Assembly: GCA_964602845.1 (NCBI GenBank)
Contig: CAZRSW010000009.1
Location: forward strand, 1-64,000
Source of the DNA: CAZRSW01 sp964602845
GTDB taxonomy: Bacteria; Chloroflexota; Dehalococcoidia; Lucifugimonadales; UBA826
DNA length: 64,000 bases
Direction: 5' to 3'
Shown: piece by piece, positions 26,414-35,980 of the stretch
Layout: every line of letters starts with the position of its first letter
Position numbering within the stretch: the first letter of the stretch is position 1
Program-made: the position numbers and the translations under genes
Notes under the pieces: model-generated
Told to the model about the DNA's origin: nothing
Databases searched by the model: none
The model's input: the letters and a program-made list of their open reading frames with translations, nothing else

Positions 26414-29211
26414 TGGGTGCCGAGCCAGGTGCCGACAATGTCCCCAGTTTTGCTGGTTAACGTTTGTTGCACGTTCATTTCAGGTAAGCATTGTACGAAC
26501 CTTCGACCGTAGTTGGAAGAATGGATTCTGCTGTCAAGAATCAAAGCCACGCCTCTATCGGAGTGGGAGCGGATGAGTCTCCCGAAGCCTTGTTTGAATT
26601 TGATCATGGCTCTGGGGATGCTGTAGTCGTAGAAAGGCTTTTCATATTGTTCTGATCGGGCTTCAAAGATCGGATCCGTTGGGACATCAAATGGTAGTCT
26701 GGCAATTATTAAGACCTGTAGGGCTTCGCCCTTCAAATCGACCCCTTCCCAGAAACTGGATGTACCTAGCAGGATTGTGGCTGGATGTTGTTTAAATCGC
26801 CTCAACAGCCGGCCTGGGGGACCGGATAATCCCTGGGCTAGGACTGCTATATTTGAATCCTGCATTTTTTGGTTCAGCAGGTTGAATGCTTGTCGGACAG
26901 CGCTATGAGAAGTAAATAACGCCATGGTTCTTCCACCCGCCGCGGTTCCTGATTGGATTATATTTGTAGTTACATACTCCATATAATTTTCCGACTGAGG
27001 TGTTGGTACGTCGGTTGGGATGATTAAGAGAGAGGAGTTATGGTAATTAAAAGGTGAGCCTAAAATGGCCTCTGTGTCTGGTGAAAAATTTGTGGTGTTG
27101 ATCAGATAATCGAAAGTCTTGTTTGTACTTAGAGTGGCGCTTGTCATCACGATCGAATCCGTGGATTTATATAAATGATCTGTCAGTAGGGGGCCTACAT
27201 TTATAGGAGCGGACCGCAATTTTTTGTCTCTGCCGTCAAAACTTTTCTCAATCCAATAAACTGACTGGTCGGAAGGTTCTAGAACCAATTCACGAAGGCG
27301 TGAGCTGAGTTCTATCAGGTCTAGCCTTAGATCTTGATATTCTGTAAGTAAATTGGCGACCCTCGAGGTATCATCGTATCCTTGCAAAACAATAAGAGAC
27401 CGTTCGATAAGCTGATTAAATTTGGAGATATCTGTGTATAGTTTGTCGCAGAGGGAATTAATTGTGTCTTGGCTAATATCCCTATGTGCATCCAGAATCC
27501 TGTGAGTGAAATCGCCACCGTATTTTCCGGTAATTTTAGTCTGATCGAGAGTGGCCTCCAATAAGGTGGCAATAATATTACTAGTTGTTGTTTTCAAATC
27601 GTCGCTAAAATTCGAAGCCGCAATCTTAATAGTAGACATAGCTCGTAGGTTAGGTTCGTCATCAGTAATGTCCCTAAGGATTGTATCCGACAAGGTCGGT
27701 AACGAATTATCCCCGTCTATTCTATTGCACAAATCTCTGATGTATTGGTCAGAAATTTCTCTACCGAAACTGGAGGTCGCTTGTTCTTCTATGTGGTGGG
27801 CTTCGTCTATTATTAGTGACTTATATGGGGGAAGTAATGCTCGCTCTGCGATCAGATCTGCGAAAAGTAAAGAATGATTAATGATGATGATTTTTGAGTT
27901 GGCAGCCGTTTCTCTCGCTGATCGCAAGAAGCACTCTTCACCATGTTCCATGCAATTTTCTGAACTTTCGGCATTAAGTCGACGCCATAATTGTGTATGG
28001 CTTCTCCTGGAAATGTTCAATTCAGAGACATCGCCGGTAGTCGTTTTGGCTAACCAAACCAATATCTTGGCACATAATATGGCGACGCTAGTATCAATAT
28101 TGGGAGCCTGGAGGAGATTTTGGAATCGTCTGAGGCACAGGTAATTGGATCGACCCTTAAGTACGCAATAGGGGATTTCTCTATCTGTTATATCAAGCAC
28201 ATCCAACGCTAATGGCATATCTTTGTTGAAGAGCTGGTCTTGGAGATTGATCGTGTTCGTCGAGATGATCACACGGTTGTCTGTTTGTTTGGCATATTGA
28301 ATTGATGGGATAAGATAAGCGATCGATTTTCCTACCCCTGTACCTGCTTCAACGACCAAATTTTCGCCCTTTGAGATATTATCTTTGACTAGTTGCGCCA
28401 TTTCTATTTGTTCGGCTCGTTCTTCAAACGATGCGATCGATTTAGAAAGGGGTCCACCTTTTTGAAATAGAGGTTCCAGATCGGAATCAGTATTTTCGTC
28501 TTGAGTGAAGTTATTTGGCTCGGTTTGACGGAGAGTTGTAGGATCCTTTTCCGATATGGGTGGAGGCGATCTTTTGATGACTTGATGTGATAACTTATCT
28601 TTGAGGATATAGTCGAGAAGTAAGTCTACATCCCACTTACCCCTTATTGACAGTTCTTTGATTTGGGCGATTGTTCCAGTGGGTAACTCCTTCAATCTCG
28701 ACATGATGTGAATAAACAATTCTCTAGTAGTCTCTGAGTCATCTAAGGCGTTATGACTTTTCCTTTTGGTTAATCCGAGCAGGGGGCCCAATGAACTGAG
28801 ACTGTAATCGGATATGGAAGGCTCTACAACATAAGCGAGATCTAGAGTGTCTAGGTACCTATCTTCCACATGAATCCCTGCTTGTCTAAGAAAATCTATA
28901 TCGAACCTAATGTTATGGCCTACAAGTATTGAATCTTTTAGAAGGTTTTCTATTTCAATCGAGATATCAGATATAGTGGGAGCTTCTGAGACATCATTAT
29001 CAGAAATCCCGGTAAGTTGTTTTATACGGCGGGGTATTTTGGAACCTGGATTTACATATTTTTGGTATGTCTCGTTTGTTCCGGAACTGTCGAAAAATAC
29101 CATTCCAACTTCGATTATCTTGTCCTCGGTACTGTTTAGACCGGTTGTCTCTAAGTCTATTGAACAGAAGTTGGTTGCTTTGAAATGGGTTTCGAGATTT
29201 AGTTGTGTCAT
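26410..29211 (-). CDS. dinG: DinG-family helicase with N-terminal DnaQ-like 3'-5' exonuclease domain
   Basis: The 933-residue protein fuses an exonuclease and an XPD/DinG helicase. The DEDDh exonuclease (residues ~12-175) has SIDLETTG, HNIRFDIDFL and HNALDDSETT. The helicase has Walker A VEAGTGVGKS (~residue 290), IISTNTINLQDQ, an insertion with cysteines (SNYLC, ENCMEHGEEC) where iron-sulfur DinG proteins place their cluster, the DEAH box LIIDEAHHIEE, VMTSATL and GFGRLIRSHSDRG. It is a 5'-3' helicase that probably unwinds D-loops or R-loops. This domain order is that of Bacillus-type DinG. It is coupled to the glycosylase gene. Confidence 0.93.
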   Translation of the reverse strand: MTQLNLETHFKATNFCSIDLETTGLNSTEDKIIEVGMVFFDSSGTNETYQKYVNPGSKIPRRIKQLTGISDNDVSEAPTISDISIEIENLLKDSILVGHNIRFDIDFLRQAGIHVEDRYLDTLDLAYVVEPSISDYSLSSLGPLLGLTKRKSHNALDDSETTRELFIHIMSRLKELPTGTIAQIKELSIRGKWDVDLLLDYILKDKLSHQVIKRSPPPISEKDPTTLRQTEPNNFTQDENTDSDLEPLFQKGGPLSKSIASFEERAEQIEMAQLVKDNISKGENLVVEAGTGVGKSIAYLIPSIQYAKQTDNRVIISTNTINLQDQLFNKDMPLALDVLDITDREIPYCVLKGRSNYLCLRRFQNLLQAPNIDTSVAILCAKILVWLAKTTTGDVSELNISRRSHTQLWRRLNAESSENCMEHGEECFLRSARETAANSKIIIINHSLLFADLIAERALLPPYKSLIIDEAHHIEEQATSSFGREISDQYIRDLCNRIDGDNSLPTLSDTILRDITDDEPNLRAMSTIKIAASNFSDDLKTTTSNIIATLLEATLDQTKITGKYGGDFTHRILDAHRDISQDTINSLCDKLYTDISKFNQLIERSLIVLQGYDDTSRVANLLTEYQDLRLDLIELSSRLRELVLEPSDQSVYWIEKSFDGRDKKLRSAPINVGPLLTDHLYKSTDSIVMTSATLSTNKTFDYLINTTNFSPDTEAILGSPFNYHNSSLLIIPTDVPTPQSENYMEYVTTNIIQSGTAAGGRTMALFTSHSAVRQAFNLLNQKMQDSNIAVLAQGLSGPPGRLLRRFKQHPATILLGTSSFWEGVDLKGEALQVLIIARLPFDVPTDPIFEARSEQYEKPFYDYSIPRAMIKFKQGFGRLIRSHSDRGVALILDSRIHSSNYGRRFVQCLPEMNVQQTLTSKTGDIVGTWLGTQ

Positions 29212-29373
29212 GATTACTTAGTCTGACTCAGTTATTAACCGTAGAATTTTATGTTATTTGTGGGTTCCTATCGTATATCATTTAACTTAGGTTAAGGATG
29301 ATATGGTTGTCGAATTGATCACCTATAAATTTTTGCTGTGGAATTCAAGGTAAGGCTATTCAAGGATTAAGGT

Positions 29374-30759
29374 ATGGATGAGAAAGGAAAAGAACAGTTC
29401 GCGGAAATTAAGCGGCTTTCCTCTGAGGCTGGTAATTTTACTGTATCGTTGCATTTTGATCGGCGATTGTACAAGCAAGATATCGCTGGGTCGATAGCGC
29501 ATGCGAGGATGTTGTCTAAACAAGAGATAATCTCGCCGGAAGAAGGGAAGAAGATAATAAAAGGATTGAAGGACATCCAATGTGAAATCGAAAATGATGA
29601 GTTTCCTTGGAACTCGGAACTCGAAGATATTCACATGAATATAGAGAATCGGTTGCGTGAAAAAATAGGATCGGTCGCCGGCAAATTGCATACTGCTCGC
29701 TCCAGAAATGACCAAGTTGGTTTGGACTTGAGGATGTATATCAAGGAGGCCGTAGGGATTTGTTTATCGAAGATTAGGAATCTCCAGGTAGCTTTAGTTG
29801 AACAGGCAGACCAAAACCAAACATTGATAATGCCCGGATATACCCATCTGCAGAAGGCCCAGCCTGTTTTGTATTCTCATCATATGATGGCTTATTTTGA
29901 AATGTTTGATAGAGATGTAGAGCGCTTTGAGCAGGTATATCGTAGAGTTGATGTTATGCCATTAGGTAGCGGAGCTCTTGCGGGATCTCCTTACCCCGTA
30001 GATAGAGAATATGTGGCGTCCCAGTTGGGCTTTGCCTCGATAACTAACAATAGTATGGATGCAATATCTGACCGTGATTTCGTTCTTGATTATTTGTCTG
30101 CTGCGTCGATATGCGTGATGCATATTTCCAGATTGGCGGAGGAATTGATTCTTTGGACTACGGACGAATTTGGAGTGGTTAGACTTTCTGATATATTTAC
30201 TACTGGTAGCAGTATGATGCCGCAAAAGCGAAATCCTGATTTTGCAGAGATTGCGAGGGCGAAAACAGGTAGGATATACGGGAATCTCATGGGATTATTG
30301 ACTGTCATGAAGGCATTGCCTATGACCTATAATAGGGATCTACAGGAAGACAAAGAATCATTTTTCGATACCCATGACACTATTGTTACTGTACTGGATG
30401 TTTTCGCTCGGATGATCGATGGAATGAAACCTGATGGAACTCGAATGAGAGCTTCATCTGAAGATGGCATGCTGTTGGCCACTGACATTGCTGATTATCT
30501 AGTCCGCAAAGCTATACCATTTCGGGAAGCCTATTCGATAGTGAGCAGATTATCTGAATATGCCTATGAGAGATCGAAGCGTTTTGATCAATTGTCAATC
30601 GATGAATTTACTAGGTTCTCGGATACTTTTGAGCAAGACGTTTTTGAAATAACGGTCGAATCTTCTGTGGCTGAACGGGATGTTTATGGTGGTACTTCTC
30701 CTGGCAGGGTCCGTGATGCTATTACTGACGCGAAAAGAAAGTTGGATCTGGATGTCTAA
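29374..30759 (+). CDS. argH: Argininosuccinate lyase
   Basis: The 461-residue fumarase-superfamily enzyme contains the segments HTARSRNDQVGLDLRMY (residues ~108-124), MPGYTHLQKAQPV, GSGALAGSPYPVDR and the signature GSSMMPQKRNPDFAE (~residues 279-293) with the catalytic serine. It cleaves argininosuccinate to arginine and fumarate. The start follows AAGGA. The gene overlaps rpe by 8 bases, forming argH-rpe-tsaD. argC occurs 8 kb away, so arginine genes are dispersed. Confidence 0.97.
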   Translation: MDEKGKEQFAEIKRLSSEAGNFTVSLHFDRRLYKQDIAGSIAHARMLSKQEIISPEEGKKIIKGLKDIQCEIENDEFPWNSELEDIHMNIENRLREKIGSVAGKLHTARSRNDQVGLDLRMYIKEAVGICLSKIRNLQVALVEQADQNQTLIMPGYTHLQKAQPVLYSHHMMAYFEMFDRDVERFEQVYRRVDVMPLGSGALAGSPYPVDREYVASQLGFASITNNSMDAISDRDFVLDYLSAASICVMHISRLAEELILWTTDEFGVVRLSDIFTTGSSMMPQKRNPDFAEIARAKTGRIYGNLMGLLTVMKALPMTYNRDLQEDKESFFDTHDTIVTVLDVFARMIDGMKPDGTRMRASSEDGMLLATDIADYLVRKAIPFREAYSIVSRLSEYAYERSKRFDQLSIDEFTRFSDTFEQDVFEITVESSVAERDVYGGTSPGRVRDAITDAKRKLDLDV

Positions 30760-31420
30760 CAAAAGGATAAGAATCTTCCCATCAATTTTGACTGCGGATT
30801 TCTCTCGACTTGGGGAGGAAATAATCGCTATTGAAAATGCTGGAGCAGATGGAGTGCATTTGGACATTATGGATGGGCAATTTGTTGAGCCTATCACCTT
30901 TGGAGGGCTAATCGTTGAATGTGTGGCGCAGATAACGGATCTTCCCATTGAGATACATTTAATGGTCAAGGAACCTAAGCGGTATTTTAGTGACCTTGTG
31001 ATGACAGGGTCTAGTACGATTATTGTGCATCTTGAGGCTTGTAATTCGCTTGGAGAGGTTATCCATGCATTGGATCAATTCGATGTGATGAAGGCCGTCG
31101 CAGTAAACCCGTCGACGCCAATAGGATCCCTTGAACCATTTTTAGATAAAATAGATCAAGCCCTCGTCATGTCTGTGGAGCCTGGCTACGGGGGGCAAGA
31201 ATTCCTCGATGGAAGCTTGGGGAAAGTTGCAGAATTGAGAGATATTATACAAAGGAATTCCCTGGATATTGATATCGAAGTCGATGGTGGTATTAATGTC
31301 GAGACGGCGCCCCTCGCAGTAGGTGCAGGCGCCGATATGTTGGTCGCCGGGAGTGCGGTATTTAACCGGAAATTTAGTGTTTGCCATTCCATGCAACTAT
31401 TGAGGGATACGGTTAGATAA
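30752..31420 (+). CDS. rpe: Ribulose-phosphate 3-epimerase
   Basis: From ATG 30752 the protein is 222 residues, normal for Rpe. It contains IFPSILTADFSRLGEE, HLDIMDGQFVEPITFG, IHLMV, MSVEPGYGGQEF and VDGGINVETAP, covering the TIM-barrel metal and catalytic positions. It interconverts ribulose-5-P and xylulose-5-P in the pentose phosphate pathway. The longer frame from 30680 would read into argH and is rejected. The start sits inside the last codons of argH, suggesting coupling. Confidence 0.97.
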   Translation: MSNKRIRIFPSILTADFSRLGEEIIAIENAGADGVHLDIMDGQFVEPITFGGLIVECVAQITDLPIEIHLMVKEPKRYFSDLVMTGSSTIIVHLEACNSLGEVIHALDQFDVMKAVAVNPSTPIGSLEPFLDKIDQALVMSVEPGYGGQEFLDGSLGKVAELRDIIQRNSLDIDIEVDGGINVETAPLAVGAGADMLVAGSAVFNRKFSVCHSMQLLRDTVR

Positions 31421-31424
31421 GGAT

Positions 31425-32483
31425 ATGAGAAATACTCCAAAAGTATTGGGTATAGAGACTTCCTGTGATGATACTGCTGTGGCGGTTGTTTCTGGTGGTT
31501 CCGTGGTACTATCAAACGTGGTGGCGTCGCAATCGGATATGCATTTTCAATATGGAGGCATAGTCCCAGAAATTGCTTCGCGTGAACATTTCCAGGCTAT
31601 AGTAACTGTTGTAGATCGAGCATTACACGATGCTGAGATTAAATCCGGTGATATTGATGCCATAGCTGTTACAAATGGTCCAGGTCTTGCGGGGGCTCTT
31701 CTTGTAGGTGTGAATGCTGCCAAAGGTTTCGCTCTTGCCTGGGATAAACCGGTGATTGGTATTAATCATTTGGAGGGGCATATTTATTCTTCATGGCTTG
31801 AAGGAATGAATCCGGAAGATCAGGCGGGATTTCCCCTGGTTTGCTTGATAGCATCAGGTGGGCACACGGATTTATACCTCATGAAAGATCATGGTGTGTA
31901 TTGTACGATAGGACGGACAAGAGATGACGCTGCGGGTGAGGCTTTCGATAAGGCTGCCCGTGTGTTGGGTCTGGGTTTTCCTGGCGGGCCAGAGATTGAA
32001 GACCAAGCTCAACATGTATCTGAATCTAGGATTTCGTTGCCGCGTCCTAGTATAAAAGGATCGCTTGATTTTAGTTTCAGTGGATTAAAGTCAGCGTTTG
32101 TTAGAGCCGCTGAGGAAGCAGAATTCTTTCCTGAAAAAAGGATTGGTAGACCTACTAAACAGGAGATTTATGAGTTTGCTCATGAATTTCAAGAGGCGGT
32201 TGTGGATTGTCTGGTTCGTAGCTCAATTGCGGCTGTAAACTCCTATGGCGCCAAAGGTATCATCTTGGGAGGAGGAGTGGCAGCGAATTCACGCCTTAGG
32301 GCTAAGATTGCAGAAATCTGCCCAGTGCCTATGTTTGTGCCACGACCAGGGTTATGTACTGATAATGGAGCTATGATAGGATCCGCGGGATATTTCCATA
32401 CCATCAGAGGAATAACCACTGAATGGGATATGGATGTAGTTCCGAATCTAAAGTTGGCGGCCAATATTTCTATCGAGGTATGA
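31425..32483 (+). CDS. tsaD: tRNA N6-adenosine threonylcarbamoyltransferase TsaD
   Basis: The 352-residue ASKHA-fold protein contains GIETSCDDTAVAVV (residues ~9-22), YGGIVPEIASREH, the metal site INHLEGHIYS, LIASGGHTDLYLM, the FPGGPEIE segment and the GGGVAANSRLR motif. It transfers threonylcarbamoyl to A37 of ANN-decoding tRNAs. It starts 4 bases after rpe. Its 3' end overlaps the convergent membrane-protein gene by 14 bases. Confidence 0.97.
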   Translation: MRNTPKVLGIETSCDDTAVAVVSGGSVVLSNVVASQSDMHFQYGGIVPEIASREHFQAIVTVVDRALHDAEIKSGDIDAIAVTNGPGLAGALLVGVNAAKGFALAWDKPVIGINHLEGHIYSSWLEGMNPEDQAGFPLVCLIASGGHTDLYLMKDHGVYCTIGRTRDDAAGEAFDKAARVLGLGFPGGPEIEDQAQHVSESRISLPRPSIKGSLDFSFSGLKSAFVRAAEEAEFFPEKRIGRPTKQEIYEFAHEFQEAVVDCLVRSSIAAVNSYGAKGIILGGGVAANSRLRAKIAEICPVPMFVPRPGLCTDNGAMIGSAGYFHTIRGITTEWDMDVVPNLKLAANISIEV

Positions 32484-32967
32484 AGGTCCTTTCGTTATTT
32501 TCGGAATTGGTCCTGAGAAGTGATTTTCTTGAGCCGATAACCTCTCCTATGTCACGGACCAGTTCAATAGGTGTATCAGTGATGATGTGGAAAGCAAGAT
32601 TGTTATCTTGGGTTTTTATCACTAAGGACGGTTTGCTGGGGCTGGAATAGTGATCATAGATAAGGTAGACCGTCATCAAGGTAGTGATTACAACAGCCGG
32701 TATACGAAGGTATAAGGCATCTAACATAAAATAGAGAGATATAGTCACAATAACTGCTAAAAAGATCCATGAAAAAGCTGCGACTGATCTCGAACGGTGG
32801 TGTTCATAATGGACGGACTGAATAGTATCAAACATCACGACACCCAACTCCAAGGAATTTCCTTCCATTTTCCTATATTCGATGTGGGATTCATGAAAGG
32901 AGACATGCTCATCTTCTGAGGTAATAATATTTTTCAGTGACAACTGATATGGACTGACGTTTGACAA
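32470..32967 (-). CDS. Hypothetical membrane protein with two central helices
   Basis: The 165-residue protein, starting at TTG 32967, has a charged N-terminal half, a hydrophobic pair at residues ~63-85 and ~88-105, and a soluble C-terminal part rich in beta-type segments (PSLVIKTQDNNLAFHI). The layout resembles small bacterial PH-like membrane proteins, in which two helices interrupt a beta domain, but I cannot assign a family. It converges on tsaD with a 14-base overlap. Confidence 0.55.
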   Translation of the reverse strand: MSNVSPYQLSLKNIITSEDEHVSFHESHIEYRKMEGNSLELGVVMFDTIQSVHYEHHRSRSVAAFSWIFLAVIVTISLYFMLDALYLRIPAVVITTLMTVYLIYDHYSSPSKPSLVIKTQDNNLAFHIITDTPIELVRDIGEVIGSRKSLLRTNSENNERTFIPR

Positions 32968-33137
32968 GTTGATACTTCTCTGTAGATTTATTTACAATGT
33001 TTGATCCGCCTCTAGGTGCGTGAATCCACAATGGTTATTGTAGCAGTTTGAGTTGATTTAATATTGATGTTAGGGTAGTTTTGTGTGTTTATTTTGGGAG
33101 TTTATGGGGATATGTTTAAACGGAATATGAGACTCTA

Positions 33138-34217
33138 ATGGAAAGACCTATCTACAAAGATATAGGGACTGACATACTACAATTAGATACACCAAGTTTG
33201 TTCGTAGATTTAGATGCATTGTCGAACAATTTAACAAATGCCAATGATTATTTTCTGGGAACGAACAAGAAATTGTGCCCAAGTGTGTCAGAGCATGGTG
33301 TCCCTGCAATAGCAAACATGCAGACTTCGGAGAATATGACTTCATCAGAAATATACGTAGATACCTTTTCTCAGGGTAAGCATTTTTCTCAAAACGGTTT
33401 TACGAAGATTCTGATTGGAGCAAGCCCGACTGTCCCTAAAAGGTTGCAGTACATACCTGACCTGTGTACGAACTCAGAGATAACCGTGCTTGTAAGGGAG
33501 ATGGGGGCGATCTCAGATATAGCCGACGTATTAGGGGATGGGTTGAGTTCTTTATCTGTCTTAATCCCCATCACGTTGTCGTCGGATATATGGGGCCTCA
33601 GGGTTGGGGATGAATGTGCGAGATTGGCTGAGCAGATTGGGAATTGTAAATGGTTGAACTTCCGTGGATATTTTCTGGATTTGGATCAATTGGGCATAAC
33701 GGACAAAATCGATTATCGCGATGAAATCAACGGGTTAAAGGAGATTCTTTCTCACTTGGAATCTATAGGGCGTGAAATCGTTGTGAAAAGTAGAGATATA
33801 GAACAAATCTTAATGGAGACTCCCTATAGATTCACGTCAGTGACAGGTTTGTATCCATTCAGTCAGAGGGTGGTTAAAGGTGACTCTGATACGGTGACTT
33901 GCGGCATCGTATCCACTGTAATGAGTGTTCCTGAGAAAGGCAGAGCATACTTAGATTGTGGTCAGAAAGCTATTTCCATTGATAAAGGTTTGCCGACAGT
34001 TGCCGGTCTGGGCGCCTCGTATATAGAAGCAATGAGTGCAGAGCATGGTTACTTAGTTAGTGATAGGGATCTACCGGACATAGAACTAGGGCAAAGAGTG
34101 GTTTTGTTGCCGTCGGATATTGGGGGTGCTTTTAATGTTCATGATCTTGTATATATGATGGAAAGTAAGATGTTGCGCTCTGTTTGGGAAATTAGTAGTC
34201 GGGGTCATTTCAGTTGA
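33138..34217 (+). CDS. Alanine racemase/D-threonine aldolase-like barrel protein lacking the PLP lysine
   Basis: The 359-residue protein has the start of the DSD1/D-threonine-aldolase family (LDTPSLFVDLDALSNNL) and its end (VWEISSRGHFS). Where the family has RPHxKxHK with the PLP Schiff-base lysine, this protein reads LCPSVSEHGVPAIA, so the lysine position is Ser51. The metal-ligand segment near the C-terminus, usually PNHxC, reads PSDIG. It probably does not catalyse PLP chemistry. It may be a regulatory or structural partner of the paralogue that follows 19 bases later. It is the first gene of a five-gene operon (33.1-37.0 kb). Confidence 0.75.
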   Translation: MERPIYKDIGTDILQLDTPSLFVDLDALSNNLTNANDYFLGTNKKLCPSVSEHGVPAIANMQTSENMTSSEIYVDTFSQGKHFSQNGFTKILIGASPTVPKRLQYIPDLCTNSEITVLVREMGAISDIADVLGDGLSSLSVLIPITLSSDIWGLRVGDECARLAEQIGNCKWLNFRGYFLDLDQLGITDKIDYRDEINGLKEILSHLESIGREIVVKSRDIEQILMETPYRFTSVTGLYPFSQRVVKGDSDTVTCGIVSTVMSVPEKGRAYLDCGQKAISIDKGLPTVAGLGASYIEAMSAEHGYLVSDRDLPDIELGQRVVLLPSDIGGAFNVHDLVYMMESKMLRSVWEISSRGHFS

Positions 34218-34236
34218 CAGGAGCGTTTATGAAAAG

Positions 34237-35343
34237 GTGCGGAGTGTGATTGTAAATAGGCCGACGGCGGGAATGCAACTGAATGACCTTGAGACACCCT
34301 GTTTGGTGGTGGATTTGGATGCTTTAGATAATAACTACAATTTCATTGGTGATATATACAAAGATACATCGTGCAAAATGCGACAGCATGCCAAAAATGT
34401 TAAAAGCCCGATTTTATTGCAGAGACAATTTGATGCGGGTGGCACCAACAACGGCGTTTGTGTGGCGAAAGTTTCTGAAGCGGAGGTAATGTTGGAAGGT
34501 GGAATCAAAGACATTCTTATCACCAGTGAAATTGTTGGTGAAGGCAAAGTCGACAGATTGGCGCATCTAGCAGAGTTGGGAAACATCAAAGTATGTGTTG
34601 ACAACGCTGAGAATCTCCGTTCGTTGTCAAGGGCTGCGAAAAACGCTTCAACAGTTATTGGAGTTCTTATAGAGGTGGATACTTCCATGAGGAGGGCTGG
34701 GGTTAGAAGTCCGGAGGAAGGAGTGGCTTTGGCGAAATTGGCAATTTCATTACCTGGTATCACTTTTATGGGGATTATGAGTCATCAAAGTATTACCGGA
34801 TATCCAGATAGAGAGACTCGTTTTACGGAAGGCACTCGATATATAAAGAAATGCCTTAGGGTGAAGCATGCCATTGAGCGAGAGGGGATTGATGTCGATA
34901 TAGTTTCCTCGGGTGAGACTTTTACCATTGATGTGGCGGTTGATATACCTGAAGTGACAGAAGTGGAAGGCGGCACGTATGCCTTAATGGGTTTTAACGA
35001 ATTGTATATGGATCATTTTAGAGTCGCCGTCAAAGTGTTGACATCAGTCATAGAGGTCGATGATTCCTTTGCTTACATCGATGCCGGTATACGTTGCCTT
35101 GGAGCGCCTCTGGGTCGGACGCCGAGAGTAGAAAACAGGGCAAACATAAAGTTTGAAAAAATGTTTGATTACGGGAGCATATTAATTTTCGAAGGAGATA
35201 CGATATTAGGAATCGGGGACAAACTGTTACTTGAAAGTTCTCAGCAGGATGTTCTGGTCAATCGATGGGATCATTTTATTGCGATACGTGATGGTGTTGT
35301 TAGAGCGGTTTGGGATATAGCTGCTCGAGGGTGTCACCATTGA
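34237..35343 (+). CDS. D-threonine aldolase/DSD1-like PLP enzyme (alanine racemase N-terminal domain)
   Basis: The 368-residue protein has DLETPCLVVDLDALDNNY and the PLP motif MRQHAKNVKSP with Lys53 in place. It also has VLIEVDTSMRRAGV, MGIMSHQS, SSGETFT and AYIDAGIRCLG, a fold III PLP barrel followed by a beta domain. Family members cleave or dehydrate D-hydroxy amino acids or related compounds. The C-terminal PNHxC zinc motif of classical D-threonine aldolase is not recognisable here (LLLESSQQDVLVN), so the reaction may be different. GTG at 34237 is the likely start. It is paralogous to the lysine-less gene before it. Confidence 0.8.
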   Translation: MRSVIVNRPTAGMQLNDLETPCLVVDLDALDNNYNFIGDIYKDTSCKMRQHAKNVKSPILLQRQFDAGGTNNGVCVAKVSEAEVMLEGGIKDILITSEIVGEGKVDRLAHLAELGNIKVCVDNAENLRSLSRAAKNASTVIGVLIEVDTSMRRAGVRSPEEGVALAKLAISLPGITFMGIMSHQSITGYPDRETRFTEGTRYIKKCLRVKHAIEREGIDVDIVSSGETFTIDVAVDIPEVTEVEGGTYALMGFNELYMDHFRVAVKVLTSVIEVDDSFAYIDAGIRCLGAPLGRTPRVENRANIKFEKMFDYGSILIFEGDTILGIGDKLLLESSQQDVLVNRWDHFIAIRDGVVRAVWDIAARGCHH

Positions 35344-35365
35344 CTCACGTATTTTTGCTTTTGAT

Positions 35366-35980
35366 ATGACACTGAGGAAATGGCTTTTCGCTGAATGCTA
35401 TGATAGGTTGAATGGTATTGTCGAAAAACATGTAATCCCTCATAGATGGGAGACTGCTGGGCGGTGTTTTGGTGACGTGCTGGAGATAGGTGCGGGGACG
35501 GGGGCAAATTTACCTTACCTATCCAGTGTTTCCTCTGTAACACTGTGCGAGCCAGACAGGTATATGCGTAAAAAACTAACGACCCGTTTGGCATCGGAGC
35601 CGCAGGCATTCAGGATTTTGAACTCACCGGGTGAAGGGATAGCCTTGCCTGATGAATCATTTGACAGTGTATTGACCACGTTAACTTTGTGCATGGTAAA
35701 TGATGTAGATGAGGTGCTTAGGCAGATCTATCGACTCCTGAGGCCAGGTGGGAAATTCTTTTTCTACGAACATGTATTATCTAAACATCCATTTCCAGTC
35801 ACCTGTCAAAACTTATTCAATCCAATCTGGAAATGGTCTACTACGGGATGTAACTTGAATAGAGATTTGCGAGGATCAATCGAAAGCCTGCCGTTTAGCG
35901 GGATTAATCTAAAAGAATTTACTTTTTATATTGGCCCAATGCTCAAACTACCTAATATCATAGGATATGCCACCAAATGA
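35366..35980 (+). CDS. Class I SAM-dependent methyltransferase (METTL7/UbiE-like)
   Basis: The 204-residue protein has motif I VLEIGAGTGANLPYL (residues ~38-52), acidic motif II LCEPDRYM, motif IV FDSVLTTLTLCMV and post-motif LLRPGGKFFFYEHV. The order and the short length fit methyltransferase type 11 proteins acting on small lipophilic or thiol substrates. It is the third gene of the operon and shares an ATGA overlap with the next gene. The substrate is unknown. Confidence 0.88.
   Translation: MTLRKWLFAECYDRLNGIVEKHVIPHRWETAGRCFGDVLEIGAGTGANLPYLSSVSSVTLCEPDRYMRKKLTTRLASEPQAFRILNSPGEGIALPDESFDSVLTTLTLCMVNDVDEVLRQIYRLLRPGGKFFFYEHVLSKHPFPVTCQNLFNPIWKWSTTGCNLNRDLRGSIESLPFSGINLKEFTFYIGPMLKLPNIIGYATK

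Noticed and set aside
30680..30751. Longer start for rpe
   Set aside because: The extra residues come from the argH coding region; ATG 30752 gives the normal Rpe N-terminus.
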